Below are positions 27,426 to 35,285 of a stretch of DNA of 64,000 bases, piece after piece; within the stretch, counting starts at the first letter, position 1; every line of letters starts with the position of its first letter. The translations under genes were made by a program, and so were the position numbers. The stretch is taken from positions 42,405 through 106,404 of the forward strand of contig JAVDPC010000023.1 of NCBI GenBank assembly GCA_031296915.1, written 5' to 3'. The notes under the pieces are model-generated. The model searched no databases, was not told the origin of the DNA, and was given only the letters and a program-made list of their open reading frames with translations. This DNA is from Cerasicoccus frondis. GTDB taxonomy: Bacteria > Verrucomicrobiota > Verrucomicrobiia > Opitutales > Cerasicoccaceae.

Positions 27426-28943
27426 CTATGCGCCCGAAACACGAGGCATGGGTAAGACTTCCTTAGCCATTTCAGCTTGCAGAAAACGTTGGAGCAATCG
27501 CGCCTTGATGTCTGCATAGGCAGGATCATTGAAGCGGTTCTGAAATTCACCCGGGTCGTTTTTCAAATCGAAGAGTTCACCCTCACTAAAGTTTCGATAT
27601 ACAGTGATTTTGTAATTAGCCTCAATATAGGTTTTCAGTTCACACACGCCAGGTTCATGGTTATTTTCAACGATACAGTGGTCACGCGCTTCATCGTGAT
27701 TTCCAAGCCAAACATCCAGTTGGTCTACTCCTGTCATGCAGTTCGGCCGATCCAGCCCGGCAGCCGCTAAGAAACTAACCGGCAGATCAACCAAACTTTG
27801 CAAGGCGTCGGATCGAACACCCTGAGGCGTCTGTCCAGGCCAGGATATGATCAGCGGCACTTTGACGCCGTCTTCATAATGAAATGGTCCTTTTGCAGTG
27901 AGATTATGCTGCCCAAAATAATGTCCGTGGTCAGAGGTAAAAGTAATGAGTGTGTTGTCCGCAATGCCCAGCTCTTCAATTTTATCCAAGGTCTTGCCAA
28001 TGTAATGGTCCATACATGACACCATACCATAGTAAATCGCCATGTCCTGCCTCTTGGCTTGCTCCGAATGCAAATGGCTGTGAACGCCATGCAAATAGGT
28101 ATCCGTGGCCAGCCCCAAAGCCTTCAACTCAGGATTGTTCAACTGGGATAGTTTATGAAATAGCGGATTATTTTCGTGCTCTCCTTCCAGTCCCTCGGGC
28201 AACGTTAAGCGATCCGGATCATACATGCTCGCCCATGGCTCTGGCACAAGGTACGGTGGATGTGGATCAAAGTAGCTCGACCAGAGAAAAAATGGAGCGC
28301 CATTCTCCACATAATTTTCCATGAGCTCATTGGTGCACTCGCTGATCCACGCGTTGTAATGGTATTCTTCAGGAATATTCCATGCCCCGTATTGAGGTTC
28401 TGCATTGCCCGTTTTTCTTTGAAAATAATCTCTCCAATTTGTAATTCCCTTTTCCTCCAGCCAGAGCGCATAGTGCTGTCCAACATGAGCCTCATCGGCG
28501 TGGTTCCTCGCCAGCTTGAAATCATCAAATCCGTAGAATGGCCCGTTAAAATCCTTCCAAAAAGCGAGGTCCTGTAAAATCGGATATGATTCCAGTGAAG
28601 GGTATGCTTCTGTAGACCTCAAAGGCTGGAAATGCGCTTTTCCCACCAGCGCGGTTTTATATCCGTGCTCACGCCATACATCGTTCACCGTGGGCACAGA
28701 TTCATGCAGCTTCGTGCCTAATGAGTAAGCCCCATGCTGGCTAGGATACATCCCAGTCAGAATACTGGACCGCGTAGGAGTACAGGTTGGATTTGGGCAG
28801 TATGCACGATCAAATATGACTCCTGCTCGGGCAAGACGGTCCAAATTGGGCGTATTGATCTCGGGATTATTGTAGCCCAAAGTCATCCAATGCTGCTGAT
28901 CACTCGTGATAAGCAGTATGTTAGGTTTCGAATTTTTCGTCAT
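27426..28943 (-). CDS. S1-family sulfatase
   Basis: A 505-residue sulfatase. The formylglycine motif is C54-T-P-T-R58 (NPTCTPTRSSILTG). LLITSDQQHW carries the metal ligands, LVGKAHFQP replaces the more usual GKWH, and FTSDHGHYFG completes the site. No signal peptide is visible at MTKNSKPNILLIT. The gene is upstream of the symporter on the same strand, 22 bp apart, so they are probably cotranscribed. It is clearly different from the sulfatase at 23783, so the two probably act on different sulfate positions. Confidence 0.92.
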   Translation of the reverse strand: MTKNSKPNILLITSDQQHWMTLGYNNPEINTPNLDRLARAGVIFDRAYCPNPTCTPTRSSILTGMYPSQHGAYSLGTKLHESVPTVNDVWREHGYKTALVGKAHFQPLRSTEAYPSLESYPILQDLAFWKDFNGPFYGFDDFKLARNHADEAHVGQHYALWLEEKGITNWRDYFQRKTGNAEPQYGAWNIPEEYHYNAWISECTNELMENYVENGAPFFLWSSYFDPHPPYLVPEPWASMYDPDRLTLPEGLEGEHENNPLFHKLSQLNNPELKALGLATDTYLHGVHSHLHSEQAKRQDMAIYYGMVSCMDHYIGKTLDKIEELGIADNTLITFTSDHGHYFGQHNLTAKGPFHYEDGVKVPLIISWPGQTPQGVRSDALQSLVDLPVSFLAAAGLDRPNCMTGVDQLDVWLGNHDEARDHCIVENNHEPGVCELKTYIEANYKITVYRNFSEGELFDLKNDPGEFQNRFNDPAYADIKARLLQRFLQAEMAKEVLPMPRVSGA

Positions 28944-28947
28944 TCAG

Positions 28948-29655
28948 CTACTGTATGAAAATTCCGTTTTCCGTTTCCAAAACACGCTCACGAAACTCGC
29001 GAACGCTAACCCCTTTAGGATTTGGGTCACCTTCGGACGGCGGTATATCGGTGAGGAAAAAAGTTGTTCGCGTGCGCGAGCTAACGGACCGCGGTGAACT
29101 GACGACCTTGATCCAGCCTTCATCGTCATCCGCCACCGCAACCTTCAGCCATGCTTTGCGCTCCTCTGGGTAATCCACCACTGTGGAATCAAGGGCCTTC
29201 AGCAGTAGGCTTTGCCCCGATAGCTGGATCGCCATGTCCCGCGCCGAAAAATTAAATACGCGAAACGCGCCCACCGGATGCTGCTCGATTGATGCATCGA
29301 TGACGGCGCTCCGATAATACGGCTTCCCATCCCGAAACTCGGTTCGCAGCACAACCAAAAAGGGGCCTTCGCCAGAGGGAAGATTCATTTGCGCTACCGG
29401 CTTTTTCACCGGCGGTAATCCATCATCGGAAATCTCCTCAACGTAAAACTGTATCCGCCCATCCAGGGGCGCTTCGTATAGCTGCGAGAATGATCCGGCG
29501 CTCACGAAAAGCTTCTTTGTCTCGCCTTCGTAATCGTAATAAAACTGGGGCGTATCGTGCATCGAAACGAGGCGGAACTTTACCGGCGCTTCAACCTGCC
29601 CGAAACATTGGGCAACGCTCGCCAGCAAAAATAATCCTAGCGCCCAACGCTTCAT
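28948..29655 (-). CDS. Secreted protein, second gene of prepilin-like cassette
   Basis: A 235-residue protein with a signal peptide (MKRWALGLFLLASVAQCFG). The mature part is rich in beta-strand-like sequence with no known motif. The ATG at 29655 overlaps the TAA of the large upstream gene by one base (TAATG), so reinitiation coupling is likely; the eight-codon longer start at 29679 is less plausible. The overlap suggests it works with the 1251-residue protein, perhaps as a chaperone or surface partner. The family is not known to me. Confidence 0.7.
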   Translation of the reverse strand: MKRWALGLFLLASVAQCFGQVEAPVKFRLVSMHDTPQFYYDYEGETKKLFVSAGSFSQLYEAPLDGRIQFYVEEISDDGLPPVKKPVAQMNLPSGEGPFLVVLRTEFRDGKPYYRSAVIDASIEQHPVGAFRVFNFSARDMAIQLSGQSLLLKALDSTVVDYPEERKAWLKVAVADDDEGWIKVVSSPRSVSSRTRTTFFLTDIPPSEGDPNPKGVSVREFRERVLETENGIFIQ

Positions 29656-32600
29656 TATACTTCGTCTGCGTTTAACCATCGAAATGAAATGATTTTAAAT
29701 TTACGCCCAAACAAACGGTTTTGCTCAAGGCTCACCGGCCCTTCAGGTGGATCACTATTAATAACATACTCAGGCATCCGCTGGACCACAGCCTCACACC
29801 AAGCAATTGAAACAACCTCCGAAGTAATCGGATCCAGCGCCTCACCACAGGCGCGAATCGTAAATGTGTCCGAGCGCGCAGTGAGATTGCTCCCAATGGT
29901 GGACAGTATGTCGGCCTGAGTCACGTATTTCGGGGCAAAGGCAGAGCGGTTGCTGTAAGGCCGCGCGGGCTCATCGCCCCCCCATATTTTTTCTTTCTCG
30001 TAGTGAGTCGAAATTTGGTTCGCCTTCAAAACATCGGTCATTTCATCGTCCGTCCAAAAAGGCAGGGAGGCATCATTTACCGGGAAGTTCACATCGGTGC
30101 GATCAAGCGCCGCCTGCAAAGTCCCGCGGAAGTCCTCATGCTCGAACGATTCGTTGTTGGCATTGGAGTCGTTCGTATCCGGATTGTCCACCAACCGTCG
30201 ATTCACGAAATCTGAAAGCGAGGTGAACGGACCACGGTTTTTAATTTCGATGACGATGTTGTGCGCCAACTGGCCAATCTGTTCATCCGTAAGCGTACGG
30301 TAGCCTTGCCAGGGGTCATTCGGATCATCATCGCCGGTTGGCCGATGAAAACGTGAAAAGGCTGCGCCCATCGACGCAGAGCTAGCGGCATCGGGGTTTT
30401 CCGGATCATACTCCAAGTCATTCAGGCCGCCTAGCACGGCACGCCAGGCTTGCTCGGATGTTGAGTTGATATTGAATCCGCCCTCCAACAACAGACCTGC
30501 GGCAGCTTGATCCGGGTCACGCAAATCAACCTCACCGTAGCGCAGCAGTCGCTGATTGGGGAGCTCGTTCGAGATCGCGCCGCTGGCAGGCACAGTGGAG
30601 AAAAAATATCGATCCCACAGCCCACGATTTAACAAATATGAAATGTCGTAATAGCCGATCATATCCGCCTGCAATCCGCCATTAGTAGCGCCGTCAGCGC
30701 GTGCTAGCTGGTAACCCGCCGGTGTGCTGGAGTCCTGATCGTTCAGGCGAAAGTCCGCCAAGCTGTTTCCGATAGGATACGAGGGATACGCCCCAACCAA
30801 CGACAGGTTGGCGTGTTGAAGCTGGCCAATCGAAAACAGTGGTTCGTCACCATAGGGTGCCTCAAATAAAGTCGCATCTACCGGCGCCCCATTCGTCCAA
30901 TCGTGACCACTGCCAGCCGAGGCCCGATTGGCCTCATCCCCTTCATTGATCTGAAATTTTTGCCAGGGAGTCGTGACTCCTTCGGAGCCCGTCGTCGCGG
31001 TGAAGAGGACATTAAAGTCTTTGTCCCGTCCAGTTCGGCCCGTACGAACTGCCCGCATATTTCCCTGCGCAACCCAACGCGTTGGAAACATGAACTGCCC
31101 TGTATTATATTGTGCATTCGAACCGTCACCCGAGAACAGCGCCTGCGTAACAAAGGTATATGAAGGAGGCAGCGCATCGCCCGGCGGGTCGTAGAATAAC
31201 TGCTCCGGGCCTTGCATCACCGAGACTCCGCCATCATCCGCGCTATACTCATCATAGATGATGCTCTCATCCAACACTCGCCGACCTCCGTCGCTATCGG
31301 TGCTTTGCACGAGCACAGTAGACAAGCCCATGCGGTTAACAACATTCCCCGACCAGCTAATTCCCTGATGAGTTTGATACCAATTGAGATCCTCCGATGC
31401 CGGATTATACAAAATTGAATCTTGGTTAAGGTTCTCGCTCATCGCGACTCGGTCGTCAGACGGCTCGCCGAAATACACATACATTTGACCGTTCTGACCA
31501 TCCGCTAAGCTCTTGCCCTTCATCTGCCATTTTCCAGCAAAATTCCCCCAATAATTAAACGACGCCAAACGGAAAATTTTGTTCTCTTCCCCTTCCTCAA
31601 AAGTGGCTATCGGAATTGATACATAAGACGCCGGTTCAGGCTCTATATTTTCCAGCACGGGCAGATTAGATTCCGAGTAAAGATCACCACTTGACGATGC
31701 CGGCAGCGAAAATATCAAGCTCTGCCCCGGGGGAATGTCCGGGCATTTCAATCGGAAACGCATGAACTCTAAATTCGAATGATTGCCATCGGAATCCCTC
31801 AGAAAATCAAATGACGCCTTCTCTCGCCATTCATAGGATTCGGTCGAAAGCTCACTGCCATCTTCGGCATACTTGGTGAGTTCGCTGGGGTCGTAAACAT
31901 CCAAGCTAACGGCAACATTCCAAGTTGGGTAAATTCCTACTTCAAAGTTGCCTCCATCCTCCACTTCTTCCGGAGCCTTCAGCGTAAAATTATATGGGTT
32001 CCAAATCACGACCAGCGGGTAGAGATTCAAATTAATGTCCACACCTGGCGCCGGTATGCCACCTGGCGCCGCTCGAAAGCCTAAGGAGACGTAGGTTAAA
32101 ACCGGCGCAATGCCGACATCATCCACTGAGCCGGACTTGTCATGCGACGGTAAGCGAACATCAACGCTACCAGTATTGGGGTCCACGCGGGTTTGCGCAA
32201 AAGACTTCAGATGCCGCCAAGTCGGGATCGCGTAGCCCGTCGCATCGTCCGCATGAGGCGTCCACAGCCGGTTCCCATCATAGGTCTGGTCGGTGTTGGC
32301 AGCAGTATAATTCGCGTCGAGCAAAGTCGTCAGGTCACGCTTTAAGCCACCGGCATAGGTATCGGATAGCACGGATGTGGAATACGTGGTCAGGTCATGG
32401 TAACGATGTTTAATGACATCCAGAAAACCATTCTGGTCTGGCGATAAGAGCGCTAAATCTTCTAAGCCACTCGCCCGCTCCCAATTGGCTTCTGCTTCGT
32501 AGCGGCTGCCAATTCGCGCGGCAGCCAACTGATCGACCGATAAAAGCGGTTCTTCAAAATCAACCTCCACCGCCTGATCCATTAACTCTATTGCGCTGCG

Positions 32601-33410
32601 AGTGGCATTGCGAAAAGCATATTTCTTTTGCGCTGTGTCAGTCTCAAGCATTAGGTTCGCGCGCGCTTTCATGCCCTCGTCTCCAACCCACCAGGCATAG
32701 CGGCCGGTTAAACCGGAACCGGCGTTCCCTATGTCGACCAATGGCGCGACAACATAGTCGGACGGGTGAAGCGGGCTCACGCTCCCTGGGCCAACCAACA
32801 GACGCGCATCATGCGCCTCGCCCTGTGAATCTATGATTTGTAGATCGCTAGAAACTGCGGTCGCGTCACTTGGCACGCTTATCGTCGCATCCGGTAAGAA
32901 CTTGAAGTCTGTATTTTCCGGAGCATTTATGATCTCACCATCGGCCCCGATATCAGTTGCCGGATTGAAAGGCGCGCCTTCGTTTCCACTGACTAGCCAG
33001 CTTAGCAGCTTCGCCGAAGAGCCCTGCTGGTTGATCAGGTTCGGATCAGTCAACTGCGCGACAATTGCCTCGGGTGTAGCTTCATAATCGGGGGCAATGG
33101 AGCTGCCATAGACGCCCACCCAGTGACTAGCAAAGTCTGGATTGGGATATTCCAGCTCTGCAAGTGCGGTAATGCGCTGATCTGGCCCCGCATTTTTCTG
33201 AAGTTCTCCCAGTGCAACCTGTAGCCCCATCAACGCATTCGTCTCAGCCTGCGATTTTAGCCTGGCTGTAGAAGACGCCTGCACCTCTATCTGCGTCATC
33301 GATACCAGTGAGGTAAACAGGATAAACATGAACGTCATGAGCAATAAGCTCACGATCAGCGCAAAGCCCTTCGCTTTAGCGTGCCTCTCATAACTGCTTG
33401 CGTTACACAT
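29655..33410 (-). CDS. Giant prepilin-like (PilX/GspK-type) protein
   Basis: A 1251-residue protein. The N-terminus KAKGFALIVSLLLMTFMFIL has a basic n-region, a Gly-Phe junction and a long hydrophobic helix, the layout of a type IV prepilin cleaved before Phe; Glu at mature position 5 is absent, as in GspK and PilX-like minor pilins. Next comes a coil-like ARLKSQAETNALMGLQVAL. The remaining 1150 residues are beta-rich with no recognised enzyme motif. Large proteins of this type (Verru_Chthon cassette protein A, TIGR02600) are frequent in Verrucomicrobia; membership is inferred. It is overlapped by the 235-residue gene downstream. Confidence 0.7.
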   Translation of the reverse strand: MCNASSYERHAKAKGFALIVSLLLMTFMFILFTSLVSMTQIEVQASSTARLKSQAETNALMGLQVALGELQKNAGPDQRITALAELEYPNPDFASHWVGVYGSSIAPDYEATPEAIVAQLTDPNLINQQGSSAKLLSWLVSGNEGAPFNPATDIGADGEIINAPENTDFKFLPDATISVPSDATAVSSDLQIIDSQGEAHDARLLVGPGSVSPLHPSDYVVAPLVDIGNAGSGLTGRYAWWVGDEGMKARANLMLETDTAQKKYAFRNATRSAIELMDQAVEVDFEEPLLSVDQLAAARIGSRYEAEANWERASGLEDLALLSPDQNGFLDVIKHRYHDLTTYSTSVLSDTYAGGLKRDLTTLLDANYTAANTDQTYDGNRLWTPHADDATGYAIPTWRHLKSFAQTRVDPNTGSVDVRLPSHDKSGSVDDVGIAPVLTYVSLGFRAAPGGIPAPGVDINLNLYPLVVIWNPYNFTLKAPEEVEDGGNFEVGIYPTWNVAVSLDVYDPSELTKYAEDGSELSTESYEWREKASFDFLRDSDGNHSNLEFMRFRLKCPDIPPGQSLIFSLPASSSGDLYSESNLPVLENIEPEPASYVSIPIATFEEGEENKIFRLASFNYWGNFAGKWQMKGKSLADGQNGQMYVYFGEPSDDRVAMSENLNQDSILYNPASEDLNWYQTHQGISWSGNVVNRMGLSTVLVQSTDSDGGRRVLDESIIYDEYSADDGGVSVMQGPEQLFYDPPGDALPPSYTFVTQALFSGDGSNAQYNTGQFMFPTRWVAQGNMRAVRTGRTGRDKDFNVLFTATTGSEGVTTPWQKFQINEGDEANRASAGSGHDWTNGAPVDATLFEAPYGDEPLFSIGQLQHANLSLVGAYPSYPIGNSLADFRLNDQDSSTPAGYQLARADGATNGGLQADMIGYYDISYLLNRGLWDRYFFSTVPASGAISNELPNQRLLRYGEVDLRDPDQAAAGLLLEGGFNINSTSEQAWRAVLGGLNDLEYDPENPDAASSASMGAAFSRFHRPTGDDDPNDPWQGYRTLTDEQIGQLAHNIVIEIKNRGPFTSLSDFVNRRLVDNPDTNDSNANNESFEHEDFRGTLQAALDRTDVNFPVNDASLPFWTDDEMTDVLKANQISTHYEKEKIWGGDEPARPYSNRSAFAPKYVTQADILSTIGSNLTARSDTFTIRACGEALDPITSEVVSIAWCEAVVQRMPEYVINSDPPEGPVSLEQNRLFGRKFKIISFRWLNADEV

Positions 33411-33449
33411 ACTGGGGTAGAATTTCGTTGGGTGAATTTAAGATTTATC

Positions 33450-34859
33450 TCATGCCGTTGCAAAATCGACATTAGGTATTTGAGTCGGTGAAGGAATGCT
33501 GTTTCGCGAAATAATCTCACGGTAATAATGCGCGGAATCTTTAAGTGTGCGCTTCTGCGTTTGATAATCGACATGAATCAAGCCAAAGCGCTGCTTGTAG
33601 CCTTCGGCCCATTCAAAGTTATCCATGATCGACCAATGGAAGTAGCCGCGAACGTCCACGCCCTCGTCGATTGACCGCTTCAGGGCCAAGAGGTAGCGCT
33701 GCATGTAGTCGATGCGTTGCGGATCATGCACACAGCCATCCAGCGACACCCAGTCATGGCAGGAAATACCGTTCTCGGTAATGTAAACCGGCAGTTTATA
33801 TTGCTCGTAGAGGAACTTCGTTCCCCAATACATGGCATCCGGTGACACGCTCCAAAGCATGTGCGTGTGGGCAAAGCCATCATGGCGGGTAACGGGTTTC
33901 GGGCGGCCATCTTCACCCGCTTGAATCGCCATGCCATGATAGATATTACAACCGTAGAAATCGATGGGCTGCTTGATGATGTCGAAGTCGCCAGGCTCCA
34001 CCTTGGGGCTGTCTTTGCCATAAGCGCGCAGGCCTTCCTCCGGATAGTGGCCGTGAACAGCAGGATCGCCCCACCATCGATTGTTAAAGTTGGAATCGGC
34101 ATACACACCGCTCATCACTTGGTAAGCCGCCTCCCGATCCGCCTCGCTGTCGGAGGCTGGATAATAGCAAACGCCTACGGGCGCCCAGCCTACTTTTGCG
34201 GGAAGCTTGGACTTTGCGCGAATAACCTGTGTGGCCCGGCCATGAGCAAGCAAAGCGTTATGCCCCGCTTGCAGCACTTTACCCATTTCCAGCTTCATCC
34301 CTGGCGCATGTGTGCCGTTACCATACCCCAAGCCGAGGAAACACTGTGGCTCGTTTAACGTAATCCAATGGCTTACACGATCGGACAAGGCATCGACCAC
34401 AACTTCCGTATAATCCGCAAACCACTCGGGACTTTGCGTGGAAAGCCAGCCACCTTTGCGATCCAAAGCATAGGGCATGTCCCAATGATAGAGCGTCACC
34501 CATGGCTCGATTCCCGCAGCCAGCAATTCGTCGACCAGGCGATCATAGAAGCCAAGGCCAGCTTTGTTCACGGCACCCACGCCATCGGGGATAACCCGCG
34601 GCCAGGAAATCGACATGCGATACGCGCCCAGACCGATGTCACGCATCAGCGCAACATCCTGCCGATAGTTGTTGTAGTGATCGCAGGCCGTGTTGCCATT
34701 ATGGCCCATCCAGCAATTCTTTTTGTTCTGGGAAAAAACATCCCATACCGAAAGGCCTTTTCCATCGGCATTCCAAGCGCCTTCGATTTGGTAAGAGGCC
34801 GCCGCTGCGCCCCACAGAAAGTTATCGGGAAAGGTATCGTTGTCGTATTGGGTGCTCAT
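33450..34859 (-). CDS. GH1 beta-glucosidase
   Basis: A 469-residue glycoside hydrolase family 1 enzyme, normal length. It opens with FPDNFLWGAAAASYQIEGAW. The acid/base Glu is E170 in TLNEPQ and the nucleophile Glu is E362 in YITENG. No signal peptide, so it is cytosolic and should hydrolyse imported cello- or laminari-oligosaccharides (or galactosides). It is paralogous to the GH1-AraC fusion at 38125 and shares long identical stretches, such as QRFGL and [10 protein letters not shown]. An ATG at 34859 follows an in-frame TTG at 34862. It is divergent from the GH16 gene at 35286. Confidence 0.94.
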   Translation of the reverse strand: MSTQYDNDTFPDNFLWGAAAASYQIEGAWNADGKGLSVWDVFSQNKKNCWMGHNGNTACDHYNNYRQDVALMRDIGLGAYRMSISWPRVIPDGVGAVNKAGLGFYDRLVDELLAAGIEPWVTLYHWDMPYALDRKGGWLSTQSPEWFADYTEVVVDALSDRVSHWITLNEPQCFLGLGYGNGTHAPGMKLEMGKVLQAGHNALLAHGRATQVIRAKSKLPAKVGWAPVGVCYYPASDSEADREAAYQVMSGVYADSNFNNRWWGDPAVHGHYPEEGLRAYGKDSPKVEPGDFDIIKQPIDFYGCNIYHGMAIQAGEDGRPKPVTRHDGFAHTHMLWSVSPDAMYWGTKFLYEQYKLPVYITENGISCHDWVSLDGCVHDPQRIDYMQRYLLALKRSIDEGVDVRGYFHWSIMDNFEWAEGYKQRFGLIHVDYQTQKRTLKDSAHYYREIISRNSIPSPTQIPNVDFATA

Positions 34860-35285
34860 CAAGTCGCTGTGTATCGATCAGGGTTTAGGAATCAGAAAAG
34901 CCCATTTTACACGATTTTGAGCAACGACATGAACGCAAAACCGACTCCATGCGTGTCATTTTGCTAAGTCAACCGGTCAGCGAGCATCGACGAATCCCAA
35001 CATCCGACTGCGCGAAGCAACGCCAACCTTCAGCAATCCGACCAGCCAAACCAGCTCAACCCCCTTTCAGCAGTGGGCTTCCAGCCGGATCGAATAGTCC
35101 TTTGGCATCACTGCTCACACACAGATAAAGCTCCGTTCAAGTCGGCTATGCGTACTTGTCGAGTCGGTAAACGACTGGCAATCGCGGTCGAAAAATGTTA
35201 CTTTAGACACGTCAACGGCAATGCCAAGCGAGCCATCAACCCCCTTGCGCCGCAGCATTGCTCAACCTCAACAAGCACTACCCCG
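34860..35285. other. Divergent promoter region of GH1 and GH16 genes
   Basis: 426 bp with no gene; a frame running into the GH16 gene from 35073 is not coding by its composition, since the signal peptide starts at 35286. Contents: a GGGCTTCCAGCC fragment (35075-35086) shared with the palindromic element at 2468, and a small inverted repeat AGTCG-GTAAA-CGACT. Promoters for both flanking genes should lie here, but I cannot assign them. Confidence 0.5.

Noticed and set aside
35073-35285. N-terminal extension of the GH16 enzyme
   Set aside because: The residues before MNRHPRP have no family similarity and would bury the signal peptide.
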